From JAQUKH01 sp043809805 (lineage in GTDB: Bacteria > JACRDZ01 > JAQUKH01): 6,339 nucleotides of DNA. Below the pieces are notes generated by a model that worked only from the letters and a program-made list of their open reading frames with translations, ran no database searches and was not told where the DNA came from. Position numbers and translations under genes: made by a program. The DNA lies in the NCBI GenBank assembly GCA_043809805.1, contig JBDROR010000066.1:1-6339 (forward strand). The letters run 5' to 3'. Each line of letters opens with the position of its first letter. Position 1 is the stretch's first letter. Of the stretch, positions 1-6,280 are shown one piece after another.

Positions 1-810
1 ATTAAAAATAACATTACCGGTATTGAAGGTATTGATACGCGGGCAATTACCCGCCATATCAGAATTAAAGGCGCAATGAAAGCCGGTATTTTTGTTGGAG
101 ACGCGCCGAATGTTAAATGTAGGGGCACGTTGCAACGTGCCCTTACTAAAAGAGTAAGGTTATCGCCAAATCTTGTTGGACGGGATTTGGTAAAGGATGT
201 AACCTGTAAAGAGCCGTATTATTGGAATAATACGGGGAAATATAAAGTAATTTGTTATGATTTTGGCATTAAATATAATCAACTGCGAGATCTCGCGAAT
301 TTGGGATGTTCTTTAAAAGTCGTTCCAGCCCGAACTTCGGTTTCCGATATTTTATCAGAAAATCCTGACGGTGTATTTCTATCAAATGGACCTGGTGACC
401 CCGGTGCGGTAACTTACGCGATAAATAATATCAAACAATTAATCGGGAAAGTTCCTGTATTCGGTATTTGTCTTGGCCATCAATTGTTAGGGCTTGCCTT
501 GGGCGGCAGGACTTATAAATTAAAATTCGGCCATCATGGAGCTAACCAGCCTGTTAAGGATTTGGCTGTCGAAAAAATTGAAATTACCACGCAAAATCAT
601 GGGTTTGCGGTTGATATAAATTCTCTGGATAAAAATAAAGTTGAAGTAACACATATAAATTTGAATGACAATACAGTTGAAGGAATTCGTCATAAGAGGT
701 TTCCGGTTTTTTCTGTCCAGTATCATCCTGAGGCGGCGCCCGGGCCGCATGACTCGAAGTATTTGTTTGAAAGGTTTATAGATTTAATTAAAAGATCAAA
801 TAGTTGTTAG
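1..810 (+). CDS. carA: Carbamoyl-phosphate synthase small (glutaminase) subunit, 5'-truncated by window edge
   Basis: This subunit hydrolyses glutamine and feeds ammonia to CarB, in the cytoplasm, for pyrimidine and arginine synthesis. The reading frame is open from base 1 and encodes 269 visible residues. The first ATG (76) is internal, because bases 1-75 already encode the family motif GIEGIDTRAITRHI (visible residues 7-20). CarA is usually about 350-380 residues, so roughly 100 N-terminal residues lie upstream. The class I amidotransferase domain follows: NGPGDPG, the nucleophile Cys in GICLGHQ (Cys codon 469-471), TQNHGFAVD, and the His and Glu of the triad in QYHPEA (codons 724-726 and 730-732). 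Oddities: the linker between the two domains is about 8 residues longer than I would expect, at the point where a 28-bp palindrome is embedded (119-146). The last codons and the stop lie in a second repeat (from 801). The catalytic residues are intact, so I infer a working protein. Identification is firm. Confidence 0.96.
   Translation: MKNNITGIEGIDTRAITRHIRIKGAMKAGIFVGDAPNVKCRGTLQRALTKRVRLSPNLVGRDLVKDVTCKEPYYWNNTGKYKVICYDFGIKYNQLRDLANLGCSLKVVPARTSVSDILSENPDGVFLSNGPGDPGAVTYAINNIKQLIGKVPVFGICLGHQLLGLALGGRTYKLKFGHHGANQPVKDLAVEKIEITTQNHGFAVDINSLDKNKVEVTHINLNDNTVEGIRHKRFPVFSVQYHPEAAPGPHDSKYLFERFIDLIKRSNSC
119..146. repeat. 28-bp palindromic element inside carA (copy 1)
   Basis: The sequence is GTAGGGGC, then the 12-base palindrome ACGTTGCAACGT, then GCCCTTAC. 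It is self-complementary over all 28 bases except one A/G pair position near the ends (G·T wobble in RNA). It is translated as part of carA with codon phase TGT AGG GGC, giving roughly C-R-G-T-L-Q-R-A-L-T in the linker between the N-terminal domain and the amidotransferase domain. Its ends match those of the element at 5028-5055 while the core differs. A 7-bp inverted repeat, CCTTACT (141-147) and AGTAAGG (153-159), reuses its right arm and allows an alternative small hairpin. It looks like an inserted dispersed repeat, comparable in concept to the in-frame Rickettsia palindromic elements; the family itself I cannot name. Confidence 0.85.
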
Positions 811-870
811 TTTTCAGTTGTCAGTTTTCAGATTCTTATCTGACAACTAACAACTAACAACTGACAACTA
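801..870. repeat. Heptamer-based imperfect inverted repeat between carA and carB
   Basis: The left arm (801-831) and right arm (840-870) are each 31 bases and flank an 8-base loop, ATTCTTAT. The right arm's complement matches the left at 26 of 31 positions. Each arm is built from 7-base units, AGTTGTT, AGTTTTC, AGTTGTC, AGTTTTC on the left and CTGACAA / CTAACAA variants on the right. The carA stop TAG (808-810) lies inside the left arm, so the last carA codons come from the repeat. The right arm ends 8 bases before the carB ATG. The transcript could form a long stem between the two genes. There is no U-run after it, so it is not a typical terminator. It recalls the heptanucleotide tandem repeats known in cyanobacteria, as an analogy only. 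Confidence 0.85.
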
Positions 871-878
871 TAGCAATT

Positions 879-3800
879 ATGCCCAAACGCACAGATATAA
901 AAAAAATATTAATTATCGGTTCCGGCCCAATTATAATCGGACAAGGATGTGAATTTGATTATTCCGGCACCCAGTCATGCAGGGCGTTGAAAGAAGAAGG
1001 TTACCAAATAGTTTTGGTTAATAGTAATCCAGCCACAATTATGACCGACCCGGAGTTTGCGGACAAGACTTATATTGAACCGGTTACTCCCGAGATAGTT
1101 GAACTGATTATTGAACAGGAAAGGCCTGATGCCTTGCTTCCGACGATGGGCGGACAGACCGCGTTGAATACGGCTGTATCATTGGCCGAATCCGGTGTAC
1201 TTGAAAAATACAATGTTCAAATAATTGGAGCGAATATTTCCGCCATACGAAAAGCTGAGAACAGAAAATTGTTTAAAGAGGCAATGGGGAAAATTAATCT
1301 TGATTTACCTGGCAGTGTATATGTTAAAGACTTTGATGAGGCAAAAAAATTCGTTGAAGAAATTGGGTTTCCTGTAATTATCAGGCCGTCGTTTACGTTG
1401 GGCGGGAGCGGCGGGAATATTGCTTATAATGAGAAAGATTTTAAAGAAAAGTTAGATTGGGGACTGCGCCAAAGCCCGGTTGGAGAGGTTTTAATTGAGG
1501 AATCGATAATCGGATGGAAAGAGTTTGAATTAGAGGTGATGCGGGATGTGAAAGATAATGTGGTAATTATTTGTTCAATTGAAAATTTTGATCCGATGGG
1601 AATTCATACAGGGGACAGCATTACAGTTGCGCCCGCGCAGACGCTTACTGATTTTGAATATCAAAAAATGCGTGACGCGGCAATCGCGTGCATTCGTGAG
1701 ATTGGTGTGGATACGGGAGGTTCAAATATTCAGTTTGCGATTAATCCCAAGGATGGCCGGATGGTTGTAATTGAGATGAATCCCCGTGTTTCGCGAAGTT
1801 CGGCATTGGCGTCGAAGGCTACGGGTTTCCCGATTGCGAAGATTGCGGCCAAACTTGCGGTCGGTTACACACTCGATGAAATGCCTAATGATATTACAAA
1901 AAAAACCAGTGCGGCGTTTGAACCGACAATTGATTATGTGGTAGTGAAAATTCCGAGATGGACGTTTGAAAAATTTCCCGGTTCGGATTCAACGCTTGGT
2001 TTGCAGATGAAATCTGTGGGAGAAGTGATGTCTATCGGCAGGACTTTCAAAGAGTCTTTTCAAAAAGCCATTCGTTCGCTTGAGCTCGACAAGGTTGAAC
2101 TGGGATGCGATACTACCCCAAATCCTTATAGGATTTTTTATTTGCAGGAAGCAATAAAAAAAGGAATACCATTGGATGAGATTTACAAATTGACAAATAT
2201 CGATCCGTGGTTTTTAAACCAAATTAAAGAGATTATTGATTGCGAGGCGGAAATAAGAGAATTCAAAAAAATAGAGAAAATGCCTCTGTCTCTTTTGAAA
2301 AAGGCAAAAGAATTTGGTTTTTCGGACGCGCAGTTAAGTTATATCTTTAGCCAGGATTTAAAAGTAACCCGGTCGTATCTTGAAAAAAATAGAATTATTC
2401 CAGTTTATAAATTGGTTGATACGTGCGCGGCTGAGTTTGAAGCGTATACGCCTTATTATTATTCCACCTATGAAACTGAAAATGAGGCGAATGTAACCGG
2501 GAAGAAAAAAATAATGATTTTAGGCAGCGGGCCAAACCGTATCGGACAGGGAATTGAGTTTGACTATTGTTGTGTTCATGCCGCGTTAGGGCTTCGTGAG
2601 GACGGGTTTGAAACCATTATGATAAACAGCAATCCAGAAACTGTAAGCACTGATTATGATATTTCCGATAGGTTGTTTTTTGAGCCTCTCACGTTAGAGG
2701 ATGTTTTAAATGTCGTTCGTCAGGAAAAACCGTATGGTGTCATTGTTCAATTGGGCGGACAAACACCTTTGAAACTGGCAATGGCGCTAAAAAAGAACAA
2801 GGTGCCGATTATCGGAACGGATCCCAGGAATATTGATATTGCCGAGGACAGAAAAAAGTTTAAACACATAGTCGAAAAAATAAATATAAATCAGCCCGAA
2901 AGCGGAACAGCGGTTACAGTTGAACAGGCAATAAAGATCGCGAAAACTATCGGCTATCCGGTTCTTGTAAGGCCGTCTTATGTTCTTGGAGGCCGCGGGA
3001 TGGAGATTGTTTATGATAAAAATGACCTTGAAAAATATATCCGCTGCGCGATTAACATTGCGCCGGAACATCCGGTTTTGATTGACAAATTTCTGGAAGA
3101 TGCGATTGAGGTTGATGTTGACGCGATTTCCGATGGGGAAATAGTTGTGATTGGAGGCATAATGGAGCATATCGAAGAAGCAGGAGTTCATTCCGGTGAC
3201 TCCGCTTGTGTTCTTCCTCCTTTTAGTATAAGTGACGATATGGTTGAAGAGATAAGAAAAACCACTCATAAGTTGGCTAAATATCTTAAAGTAATTGGGC
3301 TTATTAATATCCAGTATGCGGTAAAAGATGATATCCTTTATGTTTTAGAGGTAAACCCTCGCGCGTCCCGCACTATTCCTTTTATCAGCAAATCCATTGG
3401 GATTTCGCTTGCGAAATTGGCGGCGAGGGTAATGGCTGGGAAGAAATTGAGCGAACTTGGTTTTACAGAAGAAAAAAAGATTAATCATATTTGTGTGAAA
3501 GAAGCAGTTTTGCCATTTGTTAAATTTCCGGGTGTCGATATTATTTTAGGCCCGGAAATGAAATCGACGGGTGAGGTGATGGGAATTGATACGGAATTTG
3601 GTTTCGCGTACGCGAAAAGTCAGCTTGCCGCGTCGCAGAGCCTGCCTCTGGAAGGGATAGTATTTATTAGTGTCCGGGATAAAGACAAACGGCCGATGAT
3701 TTTTATCGCGAAGCAATTACACAATTTAGGTTTTAAAATTGTTGCGACAGCAGGCACGGCGAATTTACTGCGAAAAAGCGGGCTCGAGGTAGAGAAAATT

Positions 3801-4046
3801 TTTAAATATAAAGAAGGGTCGCCTGATATTTACGATTATATTTGTCAAGGTAAGGTTGATTTAATTATTAATACTCCGTCGGGTAAGAAATCAAAATTTG
3901 ATGATAAAATTATTCGCACTGAGGCCACGTTACGCGAAATTCCGTGTATTACCACTCTTGCCGCCGCTGAAGTTTCTGTGATGGCTATTGAGGCGTTAAA
4001 AAAGGGTAAGATTAGAGTTAAGCCCTTACAGGAGTATCATAGTTAA
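879..4046 (+). CDS. carB: Carbamoyl-phosphate synthase large subunit
   Basis: The product makes carbamoyl phosphate from bicarbonate, ammonia (delivered by CarA) and two ATP. It has 1055 residues, the normal length (about 1050-1075). The start gives the canonical MPKRTDIKKILIIGSGPIII. The two homologous synthetase halves are clear. The carboxyphosphate half has GSGPIIIGQGCEFDYSG (14-30), the ATP-grasp loop RPSFTLGGSGGN (169-180) and EMNPRVSRSSALASKATG (299-316). The carbamoyl-phosphate half has GSGPNRIGQGIEFDY (549-563), RPSYVLGGRGMEI (698-710) and EVNPRASRT (824-832). An oligomerisation region lies between them (about 400-540). The C-terminal MGS-like regulatory domain (about 925-1055) contains TAGTANLL and INTPSGKKS, the usual site of UMP/ornithine control. 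No clear Shine-Dalgarno precedes the ATG, because the upstream bases belong to the carA/carB repeat. No frame breaks were found. Confidence 0.98.
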   Translation: MPKRTDIKKILIIGSGPIIIGQGCEFDYSGTQSCRALKEEGYQIVLVNSNPATIMTDPEFADKTYIEPVTPEIVELIIEQERPDALLPTMGGQTALNTAVSLAESGVLEKYNVQIIGANISAIRKAENRKLFKEAMGKINLDLPGSVYVKDFDEAKKFVEEIGFPVIIRPSFTLGGSGGNIAYNEKDFKEKLDWGLRQSPVGEVLIEESIIGWKEFELEVMRDVKDNVVIICSIENFDPMGIHTGDSITVAPAQTLTDFEYQKMRDAAIACIREIGVDTGGSNIQFAINPKDGRMVVIEMNPRVSRSSALASKATGFPIAKIAAKLAVGYTLDEMPNDITKKTSAAFEPTIDYVVVKIPRWTFEKFPGSDSTLGLQMKSVGEVMSIGRTFKESFQKAIRSLELDKVELGCDTTPNPYRIFYLQEAIKKGIPLDEIYKLTNIDPWFLNQIKEIIDCEAEIREFKKIEKMPLSLLKKAKEFGFSDAQLSYIFSQDLKVTRSYLEKNRIIPVYKLVDTCAAEFEAYTPYYYSTYETENEANVTGKKKIMILGSGPNRIGQGIEFDYCCVHAALGLREDGFETIMINSNPETVSTDYDISDRLFFEPLTLEDVLNVVRQEKPYGVIVQLGGQTPLKLAMALKKNKVPIIGTDPRNIDIAEDRKKFKHIVEKININQPESGTAVTVEQAIKIAKTIGYPVLVRPSYVLGGRGMEIVYDKNDLEKYIRCAINIAPEHPVLIDKFLEDAIEVDVDAISDGEIVVIGGIMEHIEEAGVHSGDSACVLPPFSISDDMVEEIRKTTHKLAKYLKVIGLINIQYAVKDDILYVLEVNPRASRTIPFISKSIGISLAKLAARVMAGKKLSELGFTEEKKINHICVKEAVLPFVKFPGVDIILGPEMKSTGEVMGIDTEFGFAYAKSQLAASQSLPLEGIVFISVRDKDKRPMIFIAKQLHNLGFKIVATAGTANLLRKSGLEVEKIFKYKEGSPDIYDYICQGKVDLIINTPSGKKSKFDDKIIRTEATLREIPCITTLAAAEVSVMAIEALKKGKIRVKPLQEYHS

Positions 4047-4071
4047 AAGTGTAAAATCGTAAGTTGAAAGT

Positions 4072-4077
4072 AAAGGA
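4072..4077 (+). promoter_or_regulatory. Ribosome binding site deciding the start of the DUF6941-like gene
   Basis: AAAGGA stands 7 bases before the ATG at 4085. A longer reading frame could begin at TTG 4064, adding 7 lysine-rich residues, but that start has no Shine-Dalgarno and lies upstream of this one. ATG 4085 is therefore preferred. Confidence 0.65.
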
Positions 4078-4084
4078 TAAAAAA

Positions 4085-4516
4085 ATGCATCCAATTCCAA
4101 AACTTAATGCAATGCTTATTTGCGACCAGATAATTATTGAGGCTGGAACAGGCAAGAAAAGCCTGATCGGTGTTTTTGAAAATATCGGAGTGGGTAAATT
4201 CCCGTGCGTTCATTATCTTTTGAATGTTTATGTAAAATTTACGGATGCCGAAGGCCTTTATAAATTTAAATTAGAATTAGTTGATCTAATTACAAACGAG
4301 GTTATCGGATTCGGTGAACCCCCTGAAATTAAACTGCCTGATAAACTTCAAAGTTATGATCTTCCTTTCTCGCTCCGGGGAATAAATTTTAAACATTCGG
4401 GGAAATACGAATTCCGCATTTATGCGAACAATCGTTTGTTTGGTCAAAAGTTTTTTACGGTTGAGCAAATTAATCCATCAGATAAAACCAATGATGATCA
4501 AACAACAAAACATTAA
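4085..4516 (+). CDS. DUF6941-like small protein of unknown function
   Basis: It encodes 143 residues. The N-terminal pattern MLICDQIIIEAGTGKKSLIGVFENI (residues 10-34, shown as key parts: CDQ, GTGK, SLIGVFE) matches, from memory, the DUF6941 family: a conserved 'CD', then a strand reading LIGVF. After it come alternating hydrophobic strands (LLNVYVKF 45-52, YKFKLELVDL 59-68), a central polar segment, a strand-like GKYEFRIYANNRLFGQKFF (106-124), and a polar tail. This suggests an all-beta sandwich. No signal peptide, membrane segment or catalytic motif is visible. It lies in the pyrimidine operon, 38 bases after carB and overlapping pyrK, so it is probably co-transcribed, but it belongs to no known pyrimidine step. 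A structural or accessory role is possible; no function is assigned. The gene is real on account of coding quality, its Shine-Dalgarno and the family match. Confidence 0.82.
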   Translation: MHPIPKLNAMLICDQIIIEAGTGKKSLIGVFENIGVGKFPCVHYLLNVYVKFTDAEGLYKFKLELVDLITNEVIGFGEPPEIKLPDKLQSYDLPFSLRGINFKHSGKYEFRIYANNRLFGQKFFTVEQINPSDKTNDDQTTKH

Positions 4517-5255
4517 TATTGTTAGTAATATCGCTTTAGTCCCTGATAAAATTTTTTTAATGGAACTGAAGTCGGCTTATTTGGCGCGTGAAGCTAAACC
4601 TGGCCAGTTTGTAGAAGTTAAGTGCAGTAAAACTTTTGACCCATTGTTGCCGCGTCCATTCAGTATCCATGATGTGGAAAATGGTATGATAAAAATATTG
4701 TATCAGGTAGTAGGGCGTGGGACAAAGCTGTTGTCTCAAAAAAAAGTGGGCGATAAAGTTAATGTTCTAGGGCCGTTGGGTAACGGTTTTTCTATTGACG
4801 TGAAAATGGCAAAGGCCCTGCTTTTTGCGGGAGGAATGGGAGCGGCTCCTTTGTATTTTTTGGCGCGGAAACTTGTCGAGAAAAATAAAGATGTAGAACT
4901 TTATTTTGGGGCAAAAAGTAGTAAAAATTTATTAACAATTAATCAGTTTAAAAAACTTGGGATAAAGATTCATGTCGCGACTGAAGATGGTTCATGCGGT
5001 AAAAAAGGGTTGATTACTTGTCTGGATGTAAGGGCGATTCATGAATCGCCCCTACTGTATACCTGCGGCCCATGGCCTATGATGAAAGAAATAGCTAAGT
5101 GGGCTTTGAAACATAATTTAACAGGGCAGGTGTCGCTTGAAAAAGAAATGGCCTGCGGGGTTGGAGTGTGTTTGGGGTGTGTAGTAAAGATTAGGGGAGA
5201 GTATAAGCGTGTTTGTAAAGATGGGCCCGTGTTCGCAATGAATGAGGTTGATTAG
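4491..5255 (+). CDS. pyrK: Dihydroorotate dehydrogenase electron-transfer subunit
   Basis: PyrK carries FAD and a 2Fe-2S cluster and passes electrons from PyrD to NAD+. It has 254 residues from ATG 4491 (ATG 4494 is equally possible). An upstream ATG at 4422 would add 23 non-family residues deep inside the preceding gene and is rejected. Motifs by residue from 4491: PGQF 37-40, flavin-binding RPFS 55-58, GPLGNGF 94-100, nucleotide-binding FAGGMGAAP 112-120, CGP 192-194. The C-terminal cluster ligands are Cys222, Cys227, Cys230 and Cys242 (C-x4-C-x2-C-x11-C) in the family context ending CKDGPVF. The start overlaps the end of the DUF6941-like gene by 26 bases and has no clear Shine-Dalgarno, suggesting translational coupling. 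Residues about 180-189, just before the CGP strand, are encoded by a 28-bp palindromic element (5028-5055). All cofactor motifs are intact. Confidence 0.95.
   Translation: MMIKQQNINIVSNIALVPDKIFLMELKSAYLAREAKPGQFVEVKCSKTFDPLLPRPFSIHDVENGMIKILYQVVGRGTKLLSQKKVGDKVNVLGPLGNGFSIDVKMAKALLFAGGMGAAPLYFLARKLVEKNKDVELYFGAKSSKNLLTINQFKKLGIKIHVATEDGSCGKKGLITCLDVRAIHESPLLYTCGPWPMMKEIAKWALKHNLTGQVSLEKEMACGVGVCLGCVVKIRGEYKRVCKDGPVFAMNEVD
5028..5055. repeat. 28-bp palindromic element inside pyrK (copy 2)
   Basis: The sequence is GTAAGGGC, the 12-base palindrome GATTCATGAATC, then GCCCCTAC. Self-complementarity is complete over 28 bases except for one A/G position, mirrored relative to the copy at 119-146. 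It is read in phase GTA AGG GCG, giving V-R-A-I-H-E-S-P-L-L, directly before the Y-T-C-G-P strand. Same length and ends as the carA copy but a different core and a different codon phase. It is read through without a stop. Confidence 0.85.
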
Positions 5256-5259
5256 GTAT

Positions 5260-5263
5260 GGAG
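5260..5263 (+). promoter_or_regulatory. Ribosome binding site supporting the GTG start of pyrD
   Basis: GGAG lies 8 bases before GTG 5272. This supports GTG as initiator, since no in-frame ATG precedes the conserved N-terminal residues. Confidence 0.65.
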
Positions 5264-5271
5264 ATTTTTAA

Positions 5272-6189
5272 GTGAAAAATTATAAGCCAGATTTGTCAGT
5301 TGTTATTGCCGGAGTTAAACTAAAAAACCCTGTCATTGCCGCATCAGGATGTTTTGGCTATGGACAGGAATATGCCGAAATATTTGATTTGAACAAGCTG
5401 GGTGGGCTGGTTGTTAAAGGGATTTCTCTTAAGCCTCAGCAAGGAAATAAAACACCCCGGATTGTCGAAACTCCGTCTGGAATGTTAAATGCCATTGGGC
5501 TTCAAAATGTTGGACTGGAGATTTTCATTAAAGAAAAACTGCCGTTTTTACGAAAATTGAACACCAAAATTATTGTAAATATTTATGGGAAAAAAATAGA
5601 AGAATACGCTGAATTGGCGGAAAAATTAAGCGGGGAAAAAGGTATATCTTTTTTAGAGGTAAATATATCCTGCCCTAATGTGGAAAAAGGCGGAATGGCT
5701 TTTGGCCATGACCCGAAGGTTGTTTCCAAACTCGTTAAAGAAGTAAAGAAAAATTCTGAGCTTCCGGTTATAGTAAAATTGTCGCCTAATACGGATAAAA
5801 TTAAAGAAATAGCTAAGTCGGCTGAAGATGCGGGCGCGGATGCCTTATCTTTAATTAACACTGTTTTGGGCATGGCGATTGATATTGATAAAAGAAAACC
5901 GGTTTTGGCAAATGTTACAGGCGGGCTTTCCGGACCCGCTATTAGACCCATAGCTCTTCATATGGTGTGGCAAGTCGCGCGGGTTATAAATATCCCTGTG
6001 ATTGGAATGGGAGGGATAACAAATTATTCCGATGCGCTGGAATTTATGATTGCGGGTGCCGCCGCCGTACAGATCGGAACAGCTAATTTTGTCAATCCGA
6101 TGATAACATTAGAAATAATAGCTGGTATTGAATCATATTTAAAAAGAAATAAAATCCGGGATTATAGAAAGTTTCTTAAATCTGTGTAA
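5272..6189 (+). CDS. pyrD: Dihydroorotate dehydrogenase, class 1B catalytic subunit
   Basis: This FMN enzyme oxidises dihydroorotate to orotate and hands electrons to PyrK and on to NAD+. It has 305 residues, typical of class 1B (about 300-311). The fold is a TIM barrel with these motifs: SGCFGYGQEY (25-34), Lys49 in VVKG, substrate loop NAIGLQN (73-79), VNIYG (102-106), the active-site base Cys134 in NISCPN (a Cys, as in class 1, where class 2 has Ser), KLSPN (169-173), LINTVLG (194-200), GGLSGPAIRP (217-226), and the phosphate-binding GMGGI (245-249) and QIGTANF (267-273). It starts with GTG, 16 bases after the pyrK stop, behind a GGAG. The adjacent pyrK confirms the 1B heterotetramer rather than a fumarate-dependent 1A enzyme. 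No clear intrinsic terminator follows. Confidence 0.97.
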   Translation: MKNYKPDLSVVIAGVKLKNPVIAASGCFGYGQEYAEIFDLNKLGGLVVKGISLKPQQGNKTPRIVETPSGMLNAIGLQNVGLEIFIKEKLPFLRKLNTKIIVNIYGKKIEEYAELAEKLSGEKGISFLEVNISCPNVEKGGMAFGHDPKVVSKLVKEVKKNSELPVIVKLSPNTDKIKEIAKSAEDAGADALSLINTVLGMAIDIDKRKPVLANVTGGLSGPAIRPIALHMVWQVARVINIPVIGMGGITNYSDALEFMIAGAAAVQIGTANFVNPMITLEIIAGIESYLKRNKIRDYRKFLKSV

Positions 6190-6233
6190 TTTTTCCAAAA
6201 TCTGTATAATCAAGTTTTAGCTTAAAAAATCGC

Positions 6234-6262
6234 TTGACAAATACCAAAAAAATTGTTATATA
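6234..6262 (+). promoter_or_regulatory. Sigma70-type promoter firing out of the window
   Basis: A perfect -35 box TTGACA (6234-6239) is followed after 17 bases by TATATA (6257-6262), within an AT-rich non-coding stretch after pyrD. Transcription would start near 6269-6271 and read into sequence beyond the window, so it probably serves the next gene rather than the pyr operon. No start codon with a usable ribosome site is visible before the window ends. Confidence 0.65.
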
Positions 6263-6280
6263 TTACACACGCTTTCTGTT

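Noticed and set aside
733..748. GC-rich inverted repeat near the end of carA
   Set aside because: It encodes the conserved EAAPGPH motif after the catalytic His and Glu, so codon content explains it.
2190..2218. Promoter-like TTGACA with TTTAAA inside carB
   Set aside because: The -10 match is poor and it lies within conserved coding sequence; such matches are expected in AT-rich DNA.
2787..3269. 160-residue minus-strand reading frame opposite carB
   Set aside because: It is fully antisense to highly conserved carB sequence and resembles no known protein; a shadow of carB codon structure. The 122-residue one opposite pyrD (5583-5951) is rejected likewise.
4064..4084. Upstream TTG start for the DUF6941-like gene
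   Set aside because: It adds seven lysine-rich residues, has no ribosome site, and the AAAGGA element fits ATG 4085.
4422..4490. Longer pyrK beginning at ATG 4422
   Set aside because: The extra 23 residues do not look like PyrK and lie wholly inside the preceding gene in another frame.
5258..5275. Five-codon reading frame (MEIFK) overlapping the pyrD GTG start
   Set aside because: Too short to support, has no ribosome site of its own; most likely chance.
6205..6210. TATAAT box just after pyrD
   Set aside because: No -35 element at a suitable distance upstream (the bases there are CTGTGT).
6210..6237. Possible terminator hairpin after pyrD (TCAAG...CTTGA)
   Set aside because: Only five paired bases at the ends, an AT-only interior with mismatches, and no U-tract; it also overlaps the -35 box.
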